From contig CAMFGZ010000001.1 in NCBI GenBank assembly GCA_945952105.1, positions 124,001 to 188,000 on the forward strand: a DNA stretch of 64,000 nucleotides, given 5' to 3'. Position numbers and translations under genes: made by a program. The notes under the pieces were generated by a model, which saw only the letters and a list, made by a program, of their open reading frames with translations, ran no database searches and was not told the DNA's origin. This DNA is from an uncultured Rhodospirillaceae bacterium (GTDB lineage: Bacteria > Pseudomonadota > Alphaproteobacteria > Reyranellales > Reyranellaceae). This document shows, one piece after another, positions 37,035 through 45,671 of this stretch. Within the stretch, counting starts at the first letter, position 1. Every line of letters begins with the position of its first letter.

Positions 37035-38267
37035 TCACTTCACCCACACGCCGCCGTCCTTGTAGCGATATCCGAGCGACAGATAGGCCGCGTCGACCAG
37101 CGACTGGCCGCGCTCGTTCATCAGCAGGCCCGGGCCCATGCGGTTCATCGTGTAGCCGAAGGACATCCCGGCGGCCGGATCGGCGAAGCCCAGCGAGCCG
37201 CCGGCGCCGACATGGCCGAAGGCGGCGCTGCCCATGATGACGCTGTCGCAATCCTCGCCCCACAGCTTGGCCGCCATACTGCGTTTGCGATTGTCCATCG
37301 ACTTCATGAAGCCCAACGCAAAGCGCGTCGGGATGCGCAAGGTCGCGTCGTCGTGCGTCGCCATCGAGACCTCGCCCATGCGGGCGAGGGTCGTGGCATC
37401 GACCAGGTCGCCGCCGCCGTTCGCCAGCGGCGCATACATGCCGGCCAGGCCGCGTGCGTTGGTGATGCCGTTGGCCGCACCGATCTCGGCGGCATGGCCC
37501 GCACGGCTGTTGGCGCCGCCGGAGCGCCAGGCGCCGTTGTTGAAGTAGAAGAGGGCGGCCACCGATTCCTTGTTGGTCGCGAGATCGCGCATGAACGGCG
37601 TCACCGCATCCGCCGCCTTGTAGACATGCGGCACGATCGGCGCGACGCGCGGCTCGATCGCCTCGGGCAGGCCGATCCAGAAGTCGAGACCCAGCGGCCC
37701 CGCGATCTCCTCGCGGAAGAAGGTGCCCAGGGACTTGCCCGAGGCACGGCGCACCATCTCGCCCACCGTCCAGCCGAAGGTGAAGCCGTGATAGCCGTTG
37801 CGCGTGCCGGGCTCCCAGAACGGGACTTCGGCCGCCAGCCGGTCCGTCATGTAGGCCCAGTCATACGGCCCGTCGTCCTTCACCGGCGCGCGCACGGCGG
37901 GCACGGCGGAGGAATGGTCGAGCATCATGCGCGTGGTCACGCGATCCTTGCCGTGTTGCGCGAACTCGGGCCAAAGCTCGGCGACCGGAGCGTCGAGGTC
38001 GAGCTGGCCGCGGCTCGCCAGCACATGCGCACACACGGCCGTCGCGCCCTTGGTGCAGGAGAAGACGATGCCCACCGTGTCGCGGGTCCACGGGGCCTTC
38101 GTCTTGGGATCGGCGACGCCGCCCCACAAGTCCACCACCGTCTCGCCGCCCACCGTCAGGCAGACCGAGGCGCCGATCTCGCCCTTCTCCTTCAGGTTCC
38201 TCTCGAAGGCTTCGGCGACGCGCTCGAAACCCGGACGGCAGCTGCCGCCGATCGCTCCCGCGCTCAT
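37035..38267 (-). CDS. Serine hydrolase, class C beta-lactamase/EstB family
   Basis: A 410-aa protein of the penicillin-binding-protein-like esterase family. The nucleophile motif is S-C-T-K (FSCTKGATAV, about residue 75). A Tyr-containing second motif (DDGPYDWAYM region) and the C-terminal FGHVGAGGSLGFADP, where HxG replaces the KTG box, are typical of EstB-type esterases rather than true beta-lactamases. ATG 38267 overlaps the stop of the next upstream gene (ATGA), so the two hydrolases are coupled. Confidence 0.9.
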   Translation of the reverse strand: MSAGAIGGSCRPGFERVAEAFERNLKEKGEIGASVCLTVGGETVVDLWGGVADPKTKAPWTRDTVGIVFSCTKGATAVCAHVLASRGQLDLDAPVAELWPEFAQHGKDRVTTRMMLDHSSAVPAVRAPVKDDGPYDWAYMTDRLAAEVPFWEPGTRNGYHGFTFGWTVGEMVRRASGKSLGTFFREEIAGPLGLDFWIGLPEAIEPRVAPIVPHVYKAADAVTPFMRDLATNKESVAALFYFNNGAWRSGGANSRAGHAAEIGAANGITNARGLAGMYAPLANGGGDLVDATTLARMGEVSMATHDDATLRIPTRFALGFMKSMDNRKRSMAAKLWGEDCDSVIMGSAAFGHVGAGGSLGFADPAAGMSFGYTMNRMGPGLLMNERGQSLVDAAYLSLGYRYKDGGVWVK

Positions 38268-38935
38268 GGCTTCGGCACCGGCAGCTTGAAGGCTTCGAGC
38301 ACGAAGCGAGCGCAATGCGACAGGCCGGTCTGGTCGATCCCGTGGCCGACGCCTGGGGCGATGTGGACGCCGACCTGCACGCCGTTCTCGTTCAGTGTCT
38401 GCGCCGCGCGCTGGGTCAGGACGGCCGGCAGCATCTCGTCGCTGTCGCCATGGACCAGCAGCACCGGCGGCTTCGACCTTATCTCGCTTTTCAGCGCATC
38501 TGGCGCGGCCAGCATGCCGGAGAAGCCGACGATGCCGGCCAGTTGCTTCTCGCGGCGCAGGCCGACATGAAGCGCCATCATGGTGCCCTGGCTGAAGCCG
38601 ATGACGACGGTCTTCGATTCGTCGAGCCCGTACTTCGCCATCGTGTCGTCGATGAATTGCTCGGCGAAGGGTGCGGCCGAGCGCACGCCCGCCGCCGCGA
38701 CTTCGGGATCGAGGCGCGAGATGCCGAACCACTGGAAGCCCATCGGATTGCCCTCGCACGGGTAGGGCGCGTTGGGGGCGTGGAACACCGCGTCGGGCAT
38801 CAGCGGCGCCAGCACGGGCGCGAGGCCGATCAGGTCGTTGCCGTCGGCGCCGTAGCCGTGCAGCAGGATCACGAGATGGCCCGGCTTGCCGCCGGCGTGA
38901 GGGCCGTGGCTCGGGCCGTCGAGCTTCTTGGTCAT
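38264..38935 (-). CDS. Phospholipase/carboxylesterase family hydrolase
   Basis: A 223-aa alpha/beta hydrolase. It shows HGYGADGNDLIGLAP (oxyanion region), GFSQGTMMAL with the nucleophile Ser near 117, VHGDSDEMLP with the Asp and GVGHGIDQ with the His. The family hydrolyses short-chain or lyso-lipid esters in the cytoplasm. It is translationally coupled by 4-bp overlaps on both sides: to the DNA glycosylase gene upstream and the serine hydrolase gene downstream. Confidence 0.9.
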   Translation of the reverse strand: MTKKLDGPSHGPHAGGKPGHLVILLHGYGADGNDLIGLAPVLAPLMPDAVFHAPNAPYPCEGNPMGFQWFGISRLDPEVAAAGVRSAAPFAEQFIDDTMAKYGLDESKTVVIGFSQGTMMALHVGLRREKQLAGIVGFSGMLAAPDALKSEIRSKPPVLLVHGDSDEMLPAVLTQRAAQTLNENGVQVGVHIAPGVGHGIDQTGLSHCARFVLEAFKLPVPKP

Positions 38936-39597
38936 GTCGCCTTCTTCTCCTTTGCGGACCAGTCCGGCATGTTGCGGCGATAGTGCCAGAGCACCAGGGC
39001 GGCGGCGCTACGCCAGGGCCGCCAGGCCTCGGCGATTTTGAGAAGCCGCTTTGCGTCGGGGCGAGTGCGCAGCTTCTTGAGATGCTGCGCGGCGACGACG
39101 AGACCAAGATCGAGGCCCGGCATGATGTCGGGCCGTCCATGCGCGAACATCAGGTAGATCTCGGCGGTCCAGGGGCCGATGCCCTTGGCCTGCGTCAGCA
39201 TTGCGATCGCGGCGGCATCGTCGAGTTCGTGCAGGCGATCGAAGGCGATACGGCCTTCGACGATGTCGGTCGCTAGGCTGCGGCCGTACTTCATCTTGGC
39301 GCCCGACAGGCCGACCGCGCGCAACTGCTCGTCGCTCATCGCCAGGAAATCCGCCGGCTCCATCGTCGGCACGGCGGCTTCCAGCCGCAGCCAGATGCTG
39401 CGCGCGGCGTGAACCGAGACCTGCTGACCCACGATCGATCGCATCAGCCCGCCATAGCCGGTCGGCATTTCACGCAACTCGGGATGGCCGGCTTCTGCGA
39501 GAGCGCGCGCGATGTCGGGATCGGCGTCCGCCAGTTCGCGAAGCGCCTTCTTGAGGGTCTTCTTGTCTAGAACGACCGGAGATGTCGCTTTGGCCAT
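38932..39597 (-). CDS. DNA-3-methyladenine glycosylase II, AlkA-like
   Basis: A 221-aa helix-hairpin-helix glycosylase of base-excision repair. SIVGQQVSVHAA opens the core, and the HhH-GPD motif AKGIGPWTAEIYLMFAHG..GLDLGL provides the catalytic Asp. It lacks the N-terminal beta domain of E. coli AlkA, like the short bacterial and yeast MAG-type enzymes. ATG 39597 is chosen because upstream frame is antisense to gluQ. It overlaps the following esterase gene by 4 bp. Confidence 0.92.
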   Translation of the reverse strand: MAKATSPVVLDKKTLKKALRELADADPDIARALAEAGHPELREMPTGYGGLMRSIVGQQVSVHAARSIWLRLEAAVPTMEPADFLAMSDEQLRAVGLSGAKMKYGRSLATDIVEGRIAFDRLHELDDAAAIAMLTQAKGIGPWTAEIYLMFAHGRPDIMPGLDLGLVVAAQHLKKLRTRPDAKRLLKIAEAWRPWRSAAALVLWHYRRNMPDWSAKEKKAT

Positions 39598-39645
39598 GTT
39601 CCACCCGCCATAGCACGCGGCGAGGGGCCGCTGTAACGTCGGATC

Positions 39646-40509
39646 ATGACCGCGGTCACGCGTTTTGCCCCCAGCCCGACAGGCGAACTTCATCTCGGCA
39701 GCGCCTACTCGGCCCGCATCGCCTGGCGACGCGCGCGCGATGTCGGCGGCACTTTCCTGGTGCGCGTCGAGGATATCGACATCCGCCGCTGTCGCCGCGA
39801 GTACGAGGCGGCGATGCTCGAAGACCTGCGCTGGCTCGGTCTCGTGTGGGACGGCGAGGTGCGCCGCCAGTCCGACCATTTCGCGGATTACGGCCGCGTG
39901 CTGGACCGGCTCGACGAGCGGGGACTCGTCTATCCCTGCTTCTGCACCCGGGCCGACATCGCCGCCTCGACCAGTGCGCCGCATCCCGTCTCGATGGGAC
40001 CGGACGGGCCGCTCTATCCAGGCACCTGCCGACACATCTCGGCAAGGGAGCGCCGCCAGCGTCTTCTGGCCGGGCAGGAGCACTGCATGCGCTTCGATGC
40101 CGGCCGCGCGGCGGAGCAGGCCGGCCCCTACTCGTTCTTCGACGAGACGGCGGGCCGGATCGAAGGCCAGCCGCTGCTGATGGGCGACTTCGTGATCGCC
40201 CGCAAGGACACGCCGACCAGCTACCATCTCTCGGTCACGGTCGACGACCATCTGCAGGGCGTGACTCTGGTGACGCGCGGCATCGACCTGCTGCCCTCGA
40301 CCCATGTGCATGCTCTGCTGCAGAAGCTCCTGGGCTACGCTGCGCCGCAATATGCGCATCACCGGCTGCTGACAGATGCCACCGGCCGCCGCTTCGCCAA
40401 GCGCGACCGCGACCTCACCATCCGGGCCCTGCGCGAAGGCGGGAAGACGCCGGCAGAGGTCTTCCAGATGATCGACGGTTGGAGTTGCGCAGGTCCAGCG
40501 AAGGGCTGA
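39646..40509 (+). CDS. gluQ: Glutamyl-Q tRNA(Asp) synthetase
   Basis: A 287-aa truncated GluRS paralogue that attaches glutamate to queuosine-34 of tRNA(Asp). FAPSPTGELHLGSAYSA carries the HIGH-like motif HLGS (16-19) and AKRDRDLTIR the KMSKS equivalent. CFCTRADI and YPGTCRH supply zinc-site residues (Cys-x-Cys, Tyr, Cys). It lacks the anticodon-binding domain of GluRS. Divergent from the glycosylase gene over 48 bp. Confidence 0.95.
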   Translation: MTAVTRFAPSPTGELHLGSAYSARIAWRRARDVGGTFLVRVEDIDIRRCRREYEAAMLEDLRWLGLVWDGEVRRQSDHFADYGRVLDRLDERGLVYPCFCTRADIAASTSAPHPVSMGPDGPLYPGTCRHISARERRQRLLAGQEHCMRFDAGRAAEQAGPYSFFDETAGRIEGQPLLMGDFVIARKDTPTSYHLSVTVDDHLQGVTLVTRGIDLLPSTHVHALLQKLLGYAAPQYAHHRLLTDATGRRFAKRDRDLTIRALREGGKTPAEVFQMIDGWSCAGPAKG

Positions 40510-40519
40510 CACTTCGCCC

Positions 40520-41677
40520 ATGGACCGGAACGAACAACTGGCCGTCGGGAGGCGGCTGCTCGGCCATATCGACGGCCGTACCACCGATCTCGCCGACGCG
40601 CTGTTCCACAATCGCGTCGATGCCTATTCCAGCCGCGAGCGCGCCGCCCGGGAACGCGATGCGCTGTTCCGCAGCCAGCCGCTGTTCATGGGCCTCTCGT
40701 CACGCTTGCCGAAGGCCGGCGACTACATCACCGAGGATGTCGCCGGCATGCCGATTCTGCTGGTGCGCGGGCCCGATGGAGTAGTGCGTGCCTTTGCCAA
40801 CATCTGCCGCCATCGCGGCGCGCCGGTCGCCGAGGGCTGCGGCAATGCCCGCGCCTTCATCTGCCCCTATCACGGCTGGACCTATGACGCGCAGGGCAAG
40901 CTGCTGGGCGTGACCGACAAGGTGGGCTTCGCTGGCCTCGATCTCGCTGAGCACGGTCTGGTGCGGCTGCCGGCGGGCGAGAGGCACGGCATGATCTTCG
41001 TTCGGGCGACGCCGGTGAAGGACGGCGAAAGTGCCGGGGTCGACGTCGATGCCGTGCTGGGCCCTTTCGCATCGGATTTCGCGGCGCTCAGGCCCGAGAC
41101 CTATCCGCTGTATTCGGTCGACCGCATCACGCCGCGCATCAACTGGAAATTCGCCGTCGATACATTCCTCGAGGGCTATCACATCCCGCACCTGCATCGC
41201 CGGACCATCGCGCCGTACTTCATCGGAAATTGCGGCACCTTCGACGGGGCGGGCCGCCATGGCCGCATGTGCGTACCGCGCACCTCGATCGACGCGGTAC
41301 GGCCGCTGCCCGAAGGCGAGCGCAATTTCCGCCCGCACATCATCGCCATCTACCAGCTCTTTCCCAACGCCATCGTCATCTGGCAGGTCGACCATATCGA
41401 GATCTGGCGCGCCTTTCCCGACCGCGACGATCCCGGCCGCTGCGATATCGAATTCTCCCTCTATCGTCCGGCCGACAGCGACCGTCCCGAGGCGCACTGG
41501 GCCAAGAATCGCGACATCGCGATCCGCACCGTGCTAGAAGAGGACTTCCCGCTGGGCGAGCGCATGCAGATCGGCTTCGAATCCGGCGCGACGGAAGAGG
41601 TGATCTACGGCCGCAACGAGCCCTCGCTGGTCCATTTCCACAACTCGATCCGCAGCGCGCTCGGCGTGGCGGCTTGA
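40520..41677 (+). CDS. Rieske-type aromatic ring-hydroxylating oxygenase, alpha subunit
   Basis: A 385-aa oxygenase. The Rieske [2Fe-2S] ligands are Cys96, His98, Cys115 and His118 (CRHRGAP..CPYHGW). The mononuclear iron site follows in DTFLEGYHIPHLHRRT. It needs an electron-transfer partner, and none is encoded nearby, nor is a small beta subunit, as in the homotrimeric class. It starts 10 nt after gluQ, but the association is probably positional. Substrate unknown. Confidence 0.92.
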   Translation: MDRNEQLAVGRRLLGHIDGRTTDLADALFHNRVDAYSSRERAARERDALFRSQPLFMGLSSRLPKAGDYITEDVAGMPILLVRGPDGVVRAFANICRHRGAPVAEGCGNARAFICPYHGWTYDAQGKLLGVTDKVGFAGLDLAEHGLVRLPAGERHGMIFVRATPVKDGESAGVDVDAVLGPFASDFAALRPETYPLYSVDRITPRINWKFAVDTFLEGYHIPHLHRRTIAPYFIGNCGTFDGAGRHGRMCVPRTSIDAVRPLPEGERNFRPHIIAIYQLFPNAIVIWQVDHIEIWRAFPDRDDPGRCDIEFSLYRPADSDRPEAHWAKNRDIAIRTVLEEDFPLGERMQIGFESGATEEVIYGRNEPSLVHFHNSIRSALGVAA

Positions 41678-41697
41678 GTGGTCTTCCTATCGTGTTC

Positions 41698-41719
41698 CTC
41701 TCCCCCTATCGGGGGAGAG
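41698..41719. repeat. Short palindromic repeat carrying a ribosome-binding site
   Basis: CTCTCCCCC and GGGGGAGAG form a perfect 9-bp stem around TATC. A near copy lies at 47149-47174; both are followed by GAGGAGCAT. Here the GGAG adjoining the stem is placed 7 nt before the TTG start of the next gene. Confidence 0.7.
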
Positions 41720-41730
41720 AGGAGCATAAA

Positions 41731-42138
41731 TTGATCGCCCGCCCGCTCACCCGCGTCGCGCTGGTATTCAGCGTCATCCTCTTCGCCGCGAGCCTGACGC
41801 AGGACGCGTTCTGCGTTTCCGGCATCTGCTCGGACTGGCCGGGATGGAGCATCCTGCTGTTCGGCGCGTTGGGCCATACGAGTTGGTTCGCCAACCCGCT
41901 GCTCTGTGCTTCCTGGATCGCAAGCTTGTTCAGCCGCCGCGTGCCGGCGCTGATCCTGGCTCTGGCCGCCCTGGCACTCGCCGGCTCGTTCCTGTTCGAG
42001 ACAAGCGTCGTCACCAACGAGGCCGGCATGTCCAACCCTGTGACCGGCCTGCGGGAAGGCTACTGGCTGTGGCTGGCCAGCATGGCCTTCGCTTTCATCG
42101 CCGCCTTCTTCGCACGCAAGGTGCCGGTGAAGTTGTAG
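41731..42138 (+). CDS. Small hydrophobic membrane protein, unknown
   Basis: A 135-aa protein with four predicted membrane segments (LTRVALVFSVILFAAS, GWSILLFGALGHTSWF, VPALILALAALALAG, YWLWLASMAFAFIAAFF). A Cys pair (AFCVSGICS) lies in the first loop. No ATG precedes the first segment; TTG 41731 with GGAG upstream is the best start, provided by the palindromic repeat. Family unknown. Confidence 0.62.
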   Translation: MIARPLTRVALVFSVILFAASLTQDAFCVSGICSDWPGWSILLFGALGHTSWFANPLLCASWIASLFSRRVPALILALAALALAGSFLFETSVVTNEAGMSNPVTGLREGYWLWLASMAFAFIAAFFARKVPVKL

Positions 42139-42170
42139 CGGCCATGCGCGACGTCGACGGCCAACCAGAC

Positions 42171-42259
42171 TTGTCATCCTGAGCGACGCGAAGGATCTCC
42201 CGCGAACCTCGGAGTATGGCGGGCGCTCGCCGAAGTCCTTCGCCGCTCGGGACGACAGA
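42171..42259. repeat. Long inverted dispersed repeat
   Basis: TTGTCATCCTGAGCGACG and GCGAAGGATCT on the left are mirrored by AGTCCTTCGCCGCTCGGGACGACA on the right, imperfect arms of about 26 bp. It separates convergent genes and could serve as a terminator; a decayed relative occurs at 2868-2930. Confidence 0.7.
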
Positions 42260-42260
42260 A

Positions 42261-42821
42261 TCACCGCCCCTCGAGCTGCTTGTTGATCCAGACCTGTACG
42301 GTGTTCGATTCCAGGAACTCGTGCGCGAGCTTGCGCCGGGCCGGATCGCGCGCGTCGCCGTCGATGATCGCGGTGATGACGTCGCATTTGTAGGCCACGG
42401 CGACGGCTTCGCCGTAGCGCAGGGACTTGTTGTTGCGGCGGTGGACGTAGACGCGGGTCCAGCCGGTGAGGTCGGTGACGCGGATACGTTCGCCGGGGCC
42501 GACGGGTTCGAAGCGCGGGTCGAGGATCCGGATGTCGACGGCGCGTTCCAGGGCAGCGTCGCTTGCGATGCCCTCGGGGCAGTCGCCCGTGCCGAGGTCG
42601 TCGAGCGTCAGCCAGACATAGACGTCGTGGTCCTCGCCGCTATACGCACGGCCGGCCGGCGCTCGGTCCGTCGGGAGCGGCCAGGTGAAAGGCCGCCAGC
42701 CGAGCTTGTCGGTCGGCCCCAGCGCCACCTGCCGCTCGGCGAACCAAGCCAAGGCAGCCAGCGCCGCAACCTGCGCCACACCGAGCAGGATGTAGAGGCG
42801 CGTCTGGCGGCTGATTGCCAT
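42261..42821 (-). CDS. Hypothetical single-pass membrane protein
   Basis: A 186-aa protein with one N-terminal membrane segment (LYILLGVAQVAALAALAWFA) and a periplasmic domain with a Cys pair (GDCPEG, AYKCDV) and many charged residues. GDY-type or signal-peptidase motifs were looked for and not found. It is the last gene of the minus-strand run beginning at 55186, 21 bp after the second amidase. Confidence 0.6.
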   Translation of the reverse strand: MAISRQTRLYILLGVAQVAALAALAWFAERQVALGPTDKLGWRPFTWPLPTDRAPAGRAYSGEDHDVYVWLTLDDLGTGDCPEGIASDAALERAVDIRILDPRFEPVGPGERIRVTDLTGWTRVYVHRRNNKSLRYGEAVAVAYKCDVITAIIDGDARDPARRKLAHEFLESNTVQVWINKQLEGR

Positions 42822-42842
42822 CAGACGCGCGCTCTCATTCCG

Positions 42843-44264
42843 TCAGATCTGATGCGCCATCGGCGGCGCCGGGATCGGGCGGACGCGTTCGTAGGCGGCG
42901 GCGGCGCGCAGGACGAGGGCGTCCTTGGCGTGGCCGCTCACGATCTGCAGGCCGATCGGCATGCCCTCGCGGTCGAGGCCGCAGGGGATGGTGGCGGCCG
43001 GCTGGCGCGTCAGGTTGAAGGTGAGGGTGAAGGGCGTCCAGCCGATGTCGACGCCGTCGCCGCCCCACGCCGCGTTCTCGTTCACCGCGAAGGCGGTCAT
43101 CGGCATGGTCGGCGTCAGCAGCAGGTCATACTTGGCCATGAACTGGTTCATGATCGCCGAGATCGCCTGGCGCTGGTGGATGGCGGTGACGACCGCCTCC
43201 TGGCCGAGCTGGGCGCCGTATTCGGCGGCCTTCACCAGGCCCGGATCCATCAGCTCGCGCTTCTCGGGGCTGAAACCCTTGAGCAGCAGCGCCACGTTCG
43301 ACTGCCAGTGCGCGTTCAGCACCTTGCGCGGGTCCATGCCCTGGAAGTCGGGCGAATCCTCGACGATCTTGGCGCCCAGCGTCTTGAACACCTTGACCGC
43401 CTGCTCGACCGCCACCGCCACGTCGCGGTCGATCTTCTCGCGCTCGACGAAGCCCAGGTGGGGCGAATAGGCGATGCGCAGTCCCTTCACGCCCTTGTCG
43501 AAGCCCTTGAGATAGTCCTCGGCATCGTCGGGGCGGCCGTAGGGGTCGCGCGGGTCGGGGCGGGCGATGACGTTCATCATCATCGCCGCGTCGCGCACCG
43601 TGCGTGTCATCGGGCCGATATGCGAGAGCGTGCCCTGCGCCGAGGTCGGGAATAGCGGGACGCGCGCCTGCGTGGGCTTCAAGCCAAACAGGCCGCAGAA
43701 GGAGCAGGGGATGCGGACCGAGCCCGCGCCGTCGGTGCCGATGGCGAGGTTGCCCATGCCGACCGCCTCGGCCGCGGTGCCGCCGCCCGAGGAGCCGCCC
43801 GAGGTACGGCCGAGCTTCCACGGATTGTGCGTGGCGCCGAACAGCTTGGAATCGGTGACGCCCTTCCAGCCGTACTCCGGCGAGGTCGTCTTGCCGAGCA
43901 GCACGGTGCCGGCCTCGCGCAGCCGCTGCGCCACCGGCGCGTCGACCGTGAAGGGACCGTCGGCATCGGTGGCGAGGCTGCCCATGCGCGTGGGCATGCC
44001 CTTGGTCAGCACCATGTCCTTGATGGTGATCGGCACGCCATCGATGTCGCTAAGACGCTTGCCGCCCTTTCTCCAGCGCTTCTCCGAGGCGCGCGCCTGG
44101 CGCATCGCGGCGTCGGGGTCGAGATGCTGGAAGGCGTTGAGCTGGGCGTTGAAGGCTTCGACGCGCGCGAGCGCGGCCTTCGCAGCCTCGACCGGCGAGG
44201 CCTTGCGGGCCTTGAACAGTTTCACCAGCTCGTGGGCCGGCATCATCGCAAGGTCGGCAGTCAT
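42843..44264 (-). CDS. Amidase-signature family hydrolase
   Basis: A 473-aa amidase with the full catalytic triad Lys82 (PITIKDMV), cis-Ser158 (SGGSSGG) and nucleophile Ser182 (GTDGAGSVRIP). It hydrolyses a carboxamide to acid and ammonia in the cytoplasm. It directly follows a second amidase gene with no gap; the two are about half identical in layout and probably arose by duplication. Location downstream of an ABC importer points to catabolism of an imported amide (inference). Confidence 0.92.
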   Translation of the reverse strand: MTADLAMMPAHELVKLFKARKASPVEAAKAALARVEAFNAQLNAFQHLDPDAAMRQARASEKRWRKGGKRLSDIDGVPITIKDMVLTKGMPTRMGSLATDADGPFTVDAPVAQRLREAGTVLLGKTTSPEYGWKGVTDSKLFGATHNPWKLGRTSGGSSGGGTAAEAVGMGNLAIGTDGAGSVRIPCSFCGLFGLKPTQARVPLFPTSAQGTLSHIGPMTRTVRDAAMMMNVIARPDPRDPYGRPDDAEDYLKGFDKGVKGLRIAYSPHLGFVEREKIDRDVAVAVEQAVKVFKTLGAKIVEDSPDFQGMDPRKVLNAHWQSNVALLLKGFSPEKRELMDPGLVKAAEYGAQLGQEAVVTAIHQRQAISAIMNQFMAKYDLLLTPTMPMTAFAVNENAAWGGDGVDIGWTPFTLTFNLTRQPAATIPCGLDREGMPIGLQIVSGHAKDALVLRAAAAYERVRPIPAPPMAHQI

Positions 44265-45671
44265 CTACTTGGTCTCCGGAAGGACAGGGAATTTCAGGGG
44301 ATGGGCTTCGGCATAGGCCGCGGCGGCGCGCAGCACCAGCGCGTCCTTGTAGTGGCCGGACACGATTTGCAGGCCGACCGGCAGGCCCTGGCGCGACAGG
44401 CCGCAGGGCACGGTGGCCGCGGGATGCCGCGAGAGGTTGAACTGCGGCGTGTAGGGCGACCACATGACGTTTGTCTTGCCGTCGGGCCCGGGTGGCAGGT
44501 TTGTGCCGGCCGCGAACGGCTGCACCGCCACGGTCGGCGTGAGCAGCAGGTCGAACTTCTCGAAGAACAGGTTCCAGGCGAGGGTGAGATCGCGCCGCAC
44601 GACCTGCGCGTTCACCACATCCTGCAAAGTGTAGCGCAAGCCCGCCTTGGCGCCAGCCAGCAGGCTCGGGTCGAACTCGCCGTGGCGCCCTTCGGGGAAG
44701 AGCTGCAGCAGGCGCTGGAGCGCGGCCAGCCAGTGGATCACGAAGGCGCGGCTCGCCTCGCCGAAGGAGAAGGGCGCCTCGACCGGCTCGACCGTGCAGC
44801 CCAGCTCCTCGAACTGGCGCGCGGCCTTGGTCACCATGGCCGCGACCTCGATGTCGATCGGATGGTCGCCGAAGCGCAGCGCGAAGCCGACCTTCAGCTT
44901 CTTCAGCAGCTTGCCGAGCTTCCTGGTGTAGTCGGTGTCGTCCTCGGGCAGACCGTAGCCGTCGCGCGCATCGGGGCGGGCGATGACATTCATCATCAGC
45001 GCCGCGTCGAGCGCGGTGCGCGCCATCGGGCCGGTGTTCGACAGGTCGCCGGTCATCGAGGGCGGCCAGGCCGGCACGCGGCCGAAGGTGGCCTTCAATC
45101 CGACGAGGCCGTTGAAGCTCGCAGGGATGCGCACGGAGCCGCCGCCGTCGGTGCCGATGGCGATCGGGCCGAGGCCCGCCGCGACCGCCGCACCCGCGCC
45201 GCCGGACGAGCCGCCCGGCGTCATGTCGGTGTTCCACGGATTGCGCGTGATGCCGTGCAGCGGTGAATCGGTCACGCCCTTGTGGCCATACTCGGAACTG
45301 GTGCTCTGCGCGAAGACGATGGCGCCAGCCTCGCGCAGCCGCGCCACGGCGGGCGCGTCGGCATCGGCCGGGCTCTTGTCGGTGAGCTTGCTGCCCATCG
45401 AGGCCGGCCAGCCTTTTACGCGCACCAGCTCCTTGATCGAGACCGGCACGCCGTCGAGCGGCGACAGCGCCTCGCCCTTGCGCCACCGCTTCTCGGAAGC
45501 GACCGCGGCGGCCAGCGCGCCCTCGCGATCGATGTGGCAGAGCGCATTGACGCTGCTCGCAAGCTTTTCGGCGCGCGACAGTACCGCGCGCATCGTCTCG
45601 ACCGGCGAGGCCTTGCCCTTCTGGTAGAGCTCGCCCAGTTCGGCCGCGCTCGCCTGTGTCAGATCCCTCAT
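44265..45671 (-). CDS. Amidase-signature family hydrolase, second paralogue
   Basis: A 468-aa amidase with Lys80 (PVSIKELV), cis-Ser155 (PGGSSGG) and Ser179 (GTDGGGSVRIP). ATG 45671 overlaps the TPR gene stop (ATGA). The C-terminal substrate-binding half differs from the neighbouring paralogue more than the core does, so the two enzymes may attack different amides or successive intermediates. Confidence 0.92.
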   Translation of the reverse strand: MRDLTQASAAELGELYQKGKASPVETMRAVLSRAEKLASSVNALCHIDREGALAAAVASEKRWRKGEALSPLDGVPVSIKELVRVKGWPASMGSKLTDKSPADADAPAVARLREAGAIVFAQSTSSEYGHKGVTDSPLHGITRNPWNTDMTPGGSSGGAGAAVAAGLGPIAIGTDGGGSVRIPASFNGLVGLKATFGRVPAWPPSMTGDLSNTGPMARTALDAALMMNVIARPDARDGYGLPEDDTDYTRKLGKLLKKLKVGFALRFGDHPIDIEVAAMVTKAARQFEELGCTVEPVEAPFSFGEASRAFVIHWLAALQRLLQLFPEGRHGEFDPSLLAGAKAGLRYTLQDVVNAQVVRRDLTLAWNLFFEKFDLLLTPTVAVQPFAAGTNLPPGPDGKTNVMWSPYTPQFNLSRHPAATVPCGLSRQGLPVGLQIVSGHYKDALVLRAAAAYAEAHPLKFPVLPETK

